This document shows, piece by piece, positions 28,889 through 35,955 of a DNA stretch of 60,000 nt (its first letter is position 1; each line of letters begins with the position of its first letter). Below the pieces are notes generated by a model, which had not been told where the DNA came from, ran no database searches, and saw nothing but the letters and a program-made list of their open reading frames with translations. Origin of the DNA: an uncultured Flavobacteriaceae bacterium (GTDB taxonomy: Bacteria; Bacteroidota; Bacteroidia; Flavobacteriales; Flavobacteriaceae); contig CAJJCA010000005.1 of NCBI GenBank assembly GCA_905182575.1, positions 1 through 60,000 on the forward strand, written 5' to 3'. A program made the position numbers and the translations under genes.

Positions 28889-29830
28889 GAGAATTGTGTT
28901 TTTCGGAACACCCACTTTTGCAGAAATTTGCTTGGATAAAATGATTAAGGAAGGCTGCAATGTTGCTGCTGTTGTTACCGCTCCCTGACAAAGGCTCTGG
29001 AAGAGGAAAAAAAATAAATTCCTCAGCGATCAAACAGTTTGCCTTAAATGCAAATCTCCCCATACTTCAGCCGGTTAACTTAAAAGAGCCATGTGAGTTA
29101 TTGAGAAATTAAAAAGCTTTCAGCCCGATTTGTTCGTGGTGGTTGCCTTTAGGATGTTACCTGAAGTGGTCTGGTCGCTTCCTCCTTTGAGAACTTTTAA
29201 CTTGCACGCTTCATTACTTCCCAATTATCGTGGGGCAGCTCCGATCAACTGGGCCATTATTAATGGTGAAAAAAATAGTGGTGTGAGTACATTCTATATT
29301 GATGATAAAATCGATTCTGGTGGACTATTGATGCAAGCGTCTATTCAATTAACTTCTAATGAAACCGTTGATACACTTCACGATAAGTTAGCGAAAATTG
29401 GGAGTGAACTTATCTGTCAGACCGTTATGGGGTTGGCAGAAGGAAGTCTCTCAGAAAAACAACAGCAACTTACTGGCTTGGAAAAACTTGCTCCCAAGCT
29501 CAATAATAAAAATGTTAGTATTGATTGGGATTTATCTTTAAAACAAATTGAGTCTCATATCAGAGGATTGAATCCTCATCCTGGAGCAAGAACTTCATTG
29601 ACCTATAAAAACAAAACGGAAGTGATGAAGGCATTGATTATATTTTAGTAGTTTTGCATCATGATTTTAAAAACCATCAATTAATTAAATAACGACAAAG
29701 AGATTTTAATTTCTCATCCTGAAGGATTTTTGGTGTGTGAAGAGGTACAACTTCCAAATAAAAAAAGAATGACCTAGCCATTGATTTACTTAATGGTTAC
29801 ACATTTTCAAGCAAAATTAGTGTCAAATAG
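28875..29830 (+). CDS. fmt: Methionyl-tRNA formyltransferase, at least five frame disruptions
   Basis: Formylates Met-tRNAfMet for translation initiation. It starts [20 protein letters not shown] at ATG 28875 inside the recQ end. Conserved Fmt segments run on in different frames: PDKGSGRGKKIN (near 28985), LKSFQPDLFVVVAFRMLPE (29108 on), TFNLHASLLPNYRGAAPINW, GVSTFYIDDKIDSG, HIRGLNPHPGA, then HHDFKNHQLIK, NDKEILISHPEGFLVCEE and IDLLNGYTFSSKISVK, ending at TAG 29828-29830. The catalytic N-H-S/D set (NLHASLLPNYRG) is intact. Net length of about 318 codons is exactly normal, which argues for base-calling errors. Confidence 0.85.
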
Positions 29831-29903
29831 TTACAAAAGCGCCTTCATTATTAACAAATATCCATACTTATTAACAATAACAAGGATTTACAGGCGGTTT
29901 TTC

Positions 29904-29933
29904 TTTGGTGTTTGAGTAATCCTTTTAAATTTG
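29904..29933 (+). promoter_or_regulatory. Promoter of the HU gene
   Basis: TTTG (29904-29907), 18-base spacer, TAAATTTG (29926-29933): a clean Bacteroidetes sigma-70 promoter, about 30 bases before the ATG. Confidence 0.8.
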
Positions 29934-29962
29934 TGTAAATAACAATTAAATCATTTATAATT

Positions 29963-30235
29963 ATGAACAAATCAGAATTAATCGATGCAATGGCAGCTGA
30001 CGCTGGCATTTCTAAAGCTGCAGCTAAACTAGCACTTGAATCAATGATATCAAGTGTTGGAAAAACTCTTAAAGATGGTGGACGTGTTTCACTAGTAGGA
30101 TTTGGATCTTGGTCTATTTCAAATAGAGCCGCTAGAGATGGAAGAAACCCACAAACTGGTGCTACTATCAAGATTGCTGCAAAAAATGTAGTGAAATTTA
30201 AAGCAGGTGCTGAATTATCTGGTTCAGTAAACTAG
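29963..30235 (+). CDS. hup: HU family DNA-binding protein (90 aa)
   Basis: Nucleoid protein that bends DNA. MNKSELIDAMAADAGISKAA gives the helical dimer body; GGRVSLVGFGSWSI and RAARDGRNPQTGATIKIAAK are the beta-arm with the conserved R-N-P intercalation tip. Length 90 is standard. It has its own promoter (29904-29933) and terminator (30255-30284), so it is a single-gene unit that is probably highly expressed; codon use is clean and the frame is intact in an otherwise error-rich stretch. Confidence 0.96.
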   Translation: MNKSELIDAMAADAGISKAAAKLALESMISSVGKTLKDGGRVSLVGFGSWSISNRAARDGRNPQTGATIKIAAKNVVKFKAGAELSGSVN

Positions 30236-30254
30236 TCTTTACAATTCAAAAATT

Positions 30255-30284
30255 AAAAAGCCTCCAAGTTGGAGGCTTTTTTTT
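30255..30284. terminator. Strong rho-independent terminator after HU
   Basis: AAAAGCCTCCA-AGT-TGGAGGCTTTT stem-loop followed by T-run (eight T in all), 20 bases after the HU stop. The A-run on the other side would let it work in both directions. Confidence 0.92.
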
Positions 30285-30339
30285 GCCTTTAATTCTTTAA
30301 AAAACAAAAATTTATAATGTAAACTTAATTAAAAAAATA

Positions 30340-30886
30340 ATGAAATCGGGAGATTTACTCATTGCGGAGCCCTCTATTTTTGGAGATTTAAACTTTCATC
30401 GATCTGTTGTCATTTTGGTAGATCATAAGATTGAAGGTTATTTAGGTTTTATAATCAACAAGGTACTCCCCTATACCCTAAAAGACATTATTTCAGAAAT
30501 CAAAGTGGATCTTCCACTTTTTTCAGGCGGCCCTGTCGAGGAAGACAGTTTGTTTTTCATTCATAATGTAGGGGCATCTTATTCCAGAGAGTGAAAAAAT
30601 TAGTGAAAATCTTTTTTGGGGAGGCAATATAGAAAAAGCCATCGCATTAGTGAATAGTAAAATTATTTCGGAAAAAGAAATTCGCTTCTTTTTGGGTTAT
30701 TCTGGTTGGTCAGAATATCAACTTGAGCAAGAAATAGAAACGGAATCTTGGGTGGTTGTTAAAAACAAATATGCCTCAAAAATCCTCGAAGTAAACCCTA
30801 ATTATTTTTGGAAAAACCAGATGGTAGCACTTGGCGGCAAGCGATTGGTTTGGGCAAATAGCCCAGAAAACCCTCACCAAAACTGA
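30340..30886 (+). CDS. YqgE/AlgH family protein, one frameshift
   Basis: Starts MKSGDLLIAEPSIFGDLNFH RSVV-type (family signature), with GYLGFIINKVLPYTLKDI and LFSGGPVEEDSLFFIH. Near 30570 the frame shifts into LIPESEKISENLFWGGNIEK, then FFLGYSGWSEYQLEQEIETE and WANSPENPHQN at the end. These match YqgE (about 180 residues) throughout. The role is unclear; alginate regulation is reported only for pseudomonads. Convergent with the aminotransferase gene, whose apparent end overlaps it. Confidence 0.87.
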
Positions 30887-31706
30887 CTTTAAAGTTGATT
30901 CTTTGATTAAATCAAAAAGAGCATTACTTCGCTCTGTCTCGTAAACCTTTTTTCTAAACTGCCGAATATTATTAAACCCTGAAGACAATGAAAGTGTGAA
31001 AATTTCATCTGCTTTTTGAAGTGAAAAGGAGGCAATGTTAGTTTCTTCAAACTGTAATGACTTTTCGAGTTTGATTTGTTCAATAAACTTTGATCTTAGA
31101 ACAGTATTCACTGTTCCAGAAGACAAGTCTGGGGTTTTAATTGTACCCGCTGATATTAAGAATAGTGTTCCATGGGTAGTTTCTACTAAATATTTACCTT
31201 GATTCAACAACAAACAGCCGCCGAATTGATTCTCATAGGCAAAAATTTTTGCCAAATCACGAAGTGCAAAGTTGGTTTGATAAAGGTTTGAATATTCTCC
31301 TGGGTTGATATAGTAGTCTTTGTATAGCTCAACCGTCATATTATGCTTTTCAAAAACAGTTTGGTTTTTATAAAAAAACAAATATCCGTAATGGGTTGAG
31401 ACAAATTGGGAGACGAAGTCCTATAAAATTGAATGGAAACAAGTGAATTGGAGCCTAGTTCAGCATTACCATCTGTAGATCCCTGATTTGATCCTGAAAA
31501 TATTCCATTGTATAAGTCATGGGAATATTCACACGAGATTTCCGCAAAGTAGCCATCAACATAAAGTAATGGTCTTCCCAAAAAAGGATACCCACCTTAG
31601 AACACATCAATATTTCGGTGTGAAGTGGAATGCCTGAAAATATACTAAGATTTTTTTCGGGGACTTTCCCTAAAGAATCATAATGAGATCCGTCAAAATT
31701 AATCAT
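30776..31706 (-). CDS. Class IV PLP aminotransferase (IlvE/PabC-like), multiple frameshifts
   Basis: Fold-type IV aminotransferase. MINFDG near 31706, then ILFWEDHYFMLMATLRKSRV and IPMTYTMEYFQDQI in the first frame; the middle part continues in others; the C-terminal part is intact from about 31381 (DYYINPGEYSNLYQTNF, GCLLLNQGKYLVETTHGTLFL, TPDLSSGTVNTVLRSKFIEQ, FSLQKADEIFTLS). The pyridoxal lysine should lie in the damaged centre and cannot be placed. The last 35 residues run into yqgE on the opposite strand and are probably misframed, so the true end may lie near 30890. At least three base errors. Confidence 0.65.
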
Positions 31707-31716
31707 TAAAAAAGAG

Positions 31717-32109
31717 TTAAGAAGACCCTAAAACCTGCTTTAAATCAGCAATGAGACTTCTCCAAAGCAATTTGGACTCTTCTACTTCATCATCGTCTGA
31801 ATAATCAGAGATGATAAGAGAAAGGTCTTTAGTGATTTCATCAACTTGAATCTTAAATTCAAAATAATAGTCTTCACTGTCTTCTTCGTCATTCATCCAC
31901 TGAAAACGTACCCTTTCATTGTTTTTACTTTGAATCATTTTGGCCTCTTCTTCTGAATCGTCCCATATGAATACAAAGTCTTCCCCCCGCGAATTCACAT
32001 TGTCTGCAAACCATTCTGACAAGCCAGAAGGGGTTGATAAATATTGAAACAATAGCTGTGGTGAAGCTTGGAAATCAAATTCTAAAGAATAGAATATTTT
32101 TTTACTCAT
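31717..32109 (-). CDS. START-like domain protein (130 aa)
   Basis: AHSA1/START-like fold: KKIFYSLEFDFQASPQLLFQ, LSTPSGLSEWFADNVNSRG, DFVFIWDDSEEEAKMI and the acidic tail EESKLLWRSLIADLKQVLG. This is a well conserved flavobacterial family of unknown function, predicted to bind a hydrophobic ligand. Acidic overall, cytosolic. It lies just upstream of the aminotransferase on the same strand (10-base gap). Confidence 0.85.
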   Translation of the reverse strand: MSKKIFYSLEFDFQASPQLLFQYLSTPSGLSEWFADNVNSRGEDFVFIWDDSEEEAKMIQSKNNERVRFQWMNDEEDSEDYYFEFKIQVDEITKDLSLIISDYSDDDEVEESKLLWRSLIADLKQVLGSS

Positions 32110-32159
32110 CTAAATTAAAAATTTTTGGTAATATATTAAAAAAATTAACCTTCCTGTGA

Positions 32160-32937
32160 TTAATAATTGTTTTTTTTAAATGAAAAGTTTAAACTTGCAA
32201 AAATAAAATGGAAGTTGAATAAAATTATACCGATTAGTTCCGTCTCGCACCACCTTCAAGTAGCCTATAACCAATGTTTCCTTGTAGGCTTTTTAGTGAA
32301 ACTATATCTTCCAGATAAGGAAAGGTCAATTGCTCTGCCTTTACTTGCAATTATACCTTCTCCTAAAAAATCTATAACTGCTTTTTGAGAAATATTCCAA
32401 TTGGCTAATACGTTTATTAGTGGTGCAAAACCAATACTGAAATTTTCACTTAATAGTTCTTTATTTTTCAATGAGGTTCCAGCATCTCTAATTTTTGCAG
32501 AAAGGCCAAGACCAAATTTAAATTTGTTGTTATCTTATGATTCTTCGATTATAGGTAAGTCGATAAGAATTAAACTTATAAACAGCTTCTAATGGTATGT
32601 TCGCTTTAAAATATTTTCCATCAAAAAGGATATCCCTATCTATTGTTCCAGTTACTAAACTTTTTAATGGAGCATAAAGAATTGAAAAGTGGTGTTTATT
32701 ATTTAATAAAAAACCCGCACGAAGTCTTAAAAATGGACTTGGTGGAGTCGACAAATCATTCTTCAGAGAAAATAGCGTTCCATTAGTTCCATTACGAATA
32801 TTATTTAAGCCTGTAAATAATACTCCTGACTCGATATTAACGAAAGTTTGAGCATTTATAGATAAATTAAAAGTCAAACAAATAAAAAAAATCCAAAATC
32901 TTGATTGAAAAAAAGTGTTAGAAGAAAAAAGGTTCAT
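32160..32937 (-). CDS. Putative outer-membrane beta-barrel protein (about 255 aa), several frameshifts
   Basis: A signal peptide precedes SINAQTF; alternating beta-strand-like segments follow (NIESGVLFTGLNNIRN, FLRLRAGFLLNNKHHFSILY, LEAVYKFNSYRLTYNRRI), then in other frames KFKFGLGLSAKIRDAGTSLK, FLGEGIIASKGRAIDLSLSG, NIGYRLLEGGA and, at the 3' end, FHFIFASLNFSFKKNNY. The FASLNFSF stretch resembles a barrel-closing final strand with terminal aromatic residues. Family not recognised. At least three frame changes; either an old pseudogene or base errors. It lies at the edge of the gene-poor 32-35 kb stretch. Confidence 0.55.
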
Positions 32938-33037
32938 AATAAAAATACTAAGTTAACATATTCTTTTGGACCTTTGCTTGACTGATGAAGCTTTACTGTC
33001 ACAAAAGAGGTTTTTTCATAATGTTGGTTTTAGATAT

Positions 33038-33154
33038 TTAAATATGAAGAGTAATATAGACTAATCTAACCAGCCACTCTCTCTGTAAATAGTCATCTAA
33101 GTTACGTGCCATATCAAAGTTAATGACTTGAATATTCTCCACCTGACATTCCAT
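33038..33154 (-). other. Short ORF (38 aa), unrecognised
   Basis: ATG at 33152-33154 reads MECQVENIQVINFDMARNLD and DYLQREWLVRLVYITLHI. It looks coding in composition but matches nothing I know and is probably the tail of a lost gene. It lies 30 bases after the stop of the BspA-like gene. Confidence 0.25.
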
Positions 33155-33183
33155 AATAATTCAAATAGAAATATTTGTTTAAC

Positions 33184-34200
33184 TTATTTAAGAGGTTTAG
33201 AAATACCTGAACTTACTGAAGATGATATAACTGCTTCAGGACAACTTCCCCAGATGGGATTTTTTGATGTAGAAAAAGCCGAAAAATAAGTTGGGATGCT
33301 GCTTATATTTAGAACACACCAATTTGTTAAGTCTTTATTAAATGAGGTTGCAAATAAAAACATACTGTCCATATTAGTCACCTTCGAAGTATTCCAGTTA
33401 CCAATATTACCATTAAATGAATTGGCTTTATAAAACATATAAGACATATTAGTCACACTTGAAGTATCCCAAGTTCCTAAGTTTTGACTAAATCTTGATG
33501 CATCTCCAAAACATACCAAACATATTAGTGACATTAGAAGTATTCCAAACACTTATATCCCTATTAAAAATAGTTGCATTAAAAAACATCCCCCTCATAT
33601 TAGTCACTTTTGAGGTATTCCAATTCCCAATGTCTTGATTGAATGTCGATGCAAAATGAAACATTTCTGACATTTCAGTAACTTTAGAAGTGTCCCAACT
33701 CCCTATATCCTGATTGAATGAAGTTTGATTTAAAAAAAGACTTTTCATGTTCGTTATATTTGATGTGCAAACACAAGTAACATCTTCTTCTTTAGAAATC
33801 ATATCTCTAAGGCTAGCTTCATCAACCACAGTGTAAACCTTACCGTTGACTTCAGCTATTTCTCCAAAATTAGCATCAGGACACATTATAGTTTCTCCAT
33901 TGGCCGCTAAAACTATTTTTTTTTCTGAAAAGTTTGCTGTAATATTTTTGTTTCCATCTATTATTATTGTAATTGTGCTTTCGCTACTGGAAACACTTCC
34001 TGTCCAACTTGTAAAATCATACCCATCTTTTGGTATAGCAGTTAATGTTACAGAGCTATTAAATTGATAGGTTCCACTTAGTATATTTCAATGTCCCTCT
34101 GACTCAACAAGGGTTCGCTCGAATTCCTGCACGGTATTATCTTTACTACAAGCAAAGATTAAAAGAATAATAACATAGCAATAAGAATCAGCTTTTTCAT
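33184..34200 (-). CDS. BspA-like (DUF285) surface lipoprotein with InlB-type B-repeat, frameshifted
   Basis: The start is ATG at 34198-34200 ([10 protein letters not shown]); a frame change within the first 15 codons then gives [11 protein letters not shown] with a lipobox Cys. Next, after an in-frame TGA (34088-34090), comes an InlB/Flg_new B-repeat ([35 protein letters not shown]). Then five or more DUF285 units of about 25 residues: [60 protein letters not shown] and, after a shift near 33520, [20 protein letters not shown] and [20 protein letters not shown]. These solenoid repeats occur in BspA-type surface proteins. Damage in at least three places may mean a pseudogene. Confidence 0.75.
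33330..33760 (-). repeat. DUF285 protein-coding repeats (75-bp unit)
   Basis: At least five degenerate units encoding F-x-x-[DN]-I-x-x-W-[DN]-T-S-x-V-T-[NE]-M-x-x-M-F, each about 75 bases, inside the BspA-like gene. One unit spans the break near 33520. Confidence 0.8.
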
Positions 34201-34282
34201 AGTGTTGGTTATTTAGCATTTTAAGATAGATGAAAACATATCTGAATGCCTGGTTGGTCAATAACATTTTCTTCAAGTTATT

Positions 34283-34372
34283 CTAATAAGCTATTGAAAG
34301 ATAAATCCTGTAGGCGAGATAAACTCCTGTTACTCCCCATATCCACCAACGGTTTTTTATGTACCATTCCAT
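34283..34372 (-). other. Possible small membrane peptide (29 aa) in a gene-poor gap
   Basis: The gap 34201-34513 holds no clear gene. The only open frame with a sensible start is ATG 34372: MEWYIKNRWWIWGVTGVYLA, then YRIYLSIAY. It has one hydrophobic segment with five Trp/Tyr in the first half. No similarity known; coding status uncertain. The rest of the gap shows AT-rich sequence and nothing else I can name. Confidence 0.25.
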
Positions 34373-34513
34373 TACACTAATATATAAACTTTATGAAGAA
34401 CCACAACTCATTGAGCCCAATAGTGCTTAAGAGAATTAATCCCTAAACTTAACGAAGAGAATATCCAAATGATATAAAAAAACCTATCATAAAGATAAAT
34501 TTTTGAAATGAAA

Positions 34514-34942
34514 TTATTTAGAGTATGCTCCATCTGGTGCTTTGCCCCAAATTCCTACCATTAAAATTAATAGAATAACTACATAAAAAATAATTTGAGG
34601 GATATCAGGTATTCCGGCGCTAAATGGAGCTGATGGATTACCAAAAAACTCAATTGATACCTCACTTACTTCAGATATTGGAGTTCCTGATTCTTTAAGT
34701 TGCTTTAAATTAAACGCAGTATTATGCTGAAATGCTCTTAAAAATGTAGCAACTTGAATTCCACCATAAACAGATATTAATGAGAAGAAAGATATCATTG
34801 CTTTACCATAAGTAGGAAAATTTAATTCACGACTTCTTCTAACCAGATAAAAATTTATTGCTAATAAAATAAAAATTGCTATGGTATAGGAAGCGTTATG
34901 TTGTTTTTTTTCTCTTCCAATTGTTAATTTCCAATGTTTCAT
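34514..34942 (-). CDS. Putative membrane protein (142 aa)
   Basis: Basic cytosolic N-terminus (KHWKLTIGREKKQHN), then helices at about 19-34 (YTIAIFILLAINFYLV), 49-66 (ISFFSLISVYGGIQVATF) and 118-133 (IIFYVVILLILMVGIW), with a 50-residue extracytoplasmic loop between the last two. I recognise no family. The start codon abuts a 13-base tandem duplication (34943-34968). It is divergent from tRNA-Met. The frame is intact and the membrane pattern is consistent, so a real gene is likely. Confidence 0.55.
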   Translation of the reverse strand: MKHWKLTIGREKKQHNASYTIAIFILLAINFYLVRRSRELNFPTYGKAMISFFSLISVYGGIQVATFLRAFQHNTAFNLKQLKESGTPISEVSEVSIEFFGNPSAPFSAGIPDIPQIIFYVVILLILMVGIWGKAPDGAYSK

Positions 34943-34968
34943 ACTGTCAGTTTTTACTGTCAGTTTTT
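34943..34968. repeat. 13-bp perfect tandem duplication
   Basis: ACTGTCAGTTTTT occurs twice back to back (34943-34955, 34956-34968), between the start of the membrane-protein gene and the tRNA-Met -7 box. Confidence 0.9.
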
Positions 34969-34972
34969 ATTT

Positions 34973-34980
34973 TATCTTTG
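34973..34980 (+). promoter_or_regulatory. Probable -7 element of the tRNA-Met gene
   Basis: TATCTTTG fits TAnnTTTG and lies 10 bases before the tRNA 5' end. A T-run 18 bases upstream is the best -33 candidate. Confidence 0.6.
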
Positions 34981-34990
34981 CAATCTTAAA

Positions 34991-35066
34991 TGGCGAGGTA
35001 GCTCAGCTGGTTAGAGCGTCGGATTCATAACCCGGAGGTCGGGGGATCGTGCCCCCCTCTCGCTAC
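34991..35066 (+). tRNA. tRNA-Met (anticodon CAT)
   Basis: Acceptor arms TGGCGAG/CTCGCTA pair, the D-arm reads TAGCTCAGCTGGTTAGAGC, and the anticodon loop TTCATAA carries CAT. The T-arm reads GGGGG-ATCGTGC-CCCCC, without the usual TTC at the loop start, and the last anticodon-stem pair is A-C. The lack of an initiator-type 5' end (C-A mismatch) makes it elongator Met; tRNA-Ile2 (lysidine-modified CAT) is the alternative. No encoded CCA. Confidence 0.85.
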
Positions 35067-35068
35067 AA

Positions 35069-35185
35069 TTAAAGTCGAAGTGTTTTCTTTGGCTTAGAAG
35101 TATCAAATAATTCTTTGTTGATTTCGATTCCTATGGCATCTTTACCTAATTTTGGTCCTATATCATAAAATAGCCCAGACTTCAT
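35069..35185 (-). other. ORF fragment (38 aa) beside tRNA-Met
   Basis: Minus-strand reading MKSGLFYDIGPKLGKDAIGI followed by EINKELFDTSKPKKTLRL, with the same frame open further upstream (SGGSDFLIIILGLMKSG) but no start. It looks like the C-terminus of a lost protein. Family not recognised. Its stop lies 3 bases from the tRNA end, so it could be a remnant of an element that used the tRNA, but that is inference. The remaining gap up to 35318 shows nothing else. Confidence 0.3.
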
Positions 35186-35318
35186 CAGTCCTAAAATAAT
35201 TATTAAAAAATCGCTCCCTCCTGATTGATCTGAATAGTGATTTTAAAAAAAGAAAGTTCTGCCAATCATAAATCAAATATTTATAATAAATTAGTATAAA
35301 ATAAAATCTAAAATCTAA

Positions 35319-35915
35319 ATGAAAAATATCTTTATAACGCTGTTTAGCCTAGCGACAATGGCAAGTGCGACAGCCCAGAAAACTTCTCTTTTTAATGGTT
35401 CTGACCTTGAAGGATGGAACATTCACGGAACTGAAAAATGGTATGTTGCAGCTGAAGGGTCTTGATCTGTGAAAGTGGTCCTGAGGAAAAATATGGCTAC
35501 CTATCGACAGATAAGTTTTATGATGATTTTATACTCACCCTTGAATTCAAACAAGAAGCCAATGGCAACAGTGGTGTGTTTTTTAGATCTACTTTGGAGG
35601 GCACCAAAATAAGCGGCTGGCAAGTAGAAGTTGCTCCACCAAATCATGATACGGGTGGAATCTATGAATCCTACGGAAGGGGATGGTTAATCAAACCAGA
35701 CGCTAAAAAAGACAAAGCTCCTAAAAATGGGGGAATGGAATAAAATGAAAATAAGAGTGGTTGGTGAAAAAGTAACCACTTGGCTCAATGGAAAAAAGAT
35801 GGTTTGCCTAAGTGATGAAAAAATAGGAGCTGGCAAAGGCGCTATTGCCCTTCAGATTCACGATGGTGGAGGCATCAAAGTGATGTGGAGGAATATCAAC
35901 ATAAAAACACTTTAA
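35319..35915 (+). CDS. DUF1080 (3-keto-disaccharide hydrolase type) secreted protein, two frameshifts
   Basis: Signal peptide MKNIFITLFSLATMASATAQ, then the DUF1080 fold: LFNGSDLEGWNIHGTEKWYV, (shift near 35462) YGYLSTDKFYDDFILTLEFK, NGNSGVFFRSTLEGTKISGW, (shift near 35735) EWNKMKIRVVGEKVTTWLNG and GAIALQIHDGGGIKVMWRNI. Total 597 bases is a multiple of three, so the two changes compensate. Some family members cleave 3-keto-glycosides made by GMC-type dehydrogenases; the GMC oxidoreductase 4.5 kb away makes that a plausible role here. A terminator follows. Confidence 0.85.
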
Positions 35916-35934
35916 GCCTTTAGGGAGGCTTTTT
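35914..35934 (+). terminator. Terminator after the DUF1080 gene
   Basis: AAGCCT-TTAGGG-AGGCTT followed by T-run, overlapping the last base pair of the gene's stop codon. Stem is six pairs. Confidence 0.7.
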
Positions 35935-35955
35935 CTGTAAAATGACTTAGTTTTA

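Noticed and set aside
32160-35318. Prophage or integrative element at tRNA-Met
   Set aside because: No integrase, transposase or direct repeat of the tRNA end was seen within the stretch.
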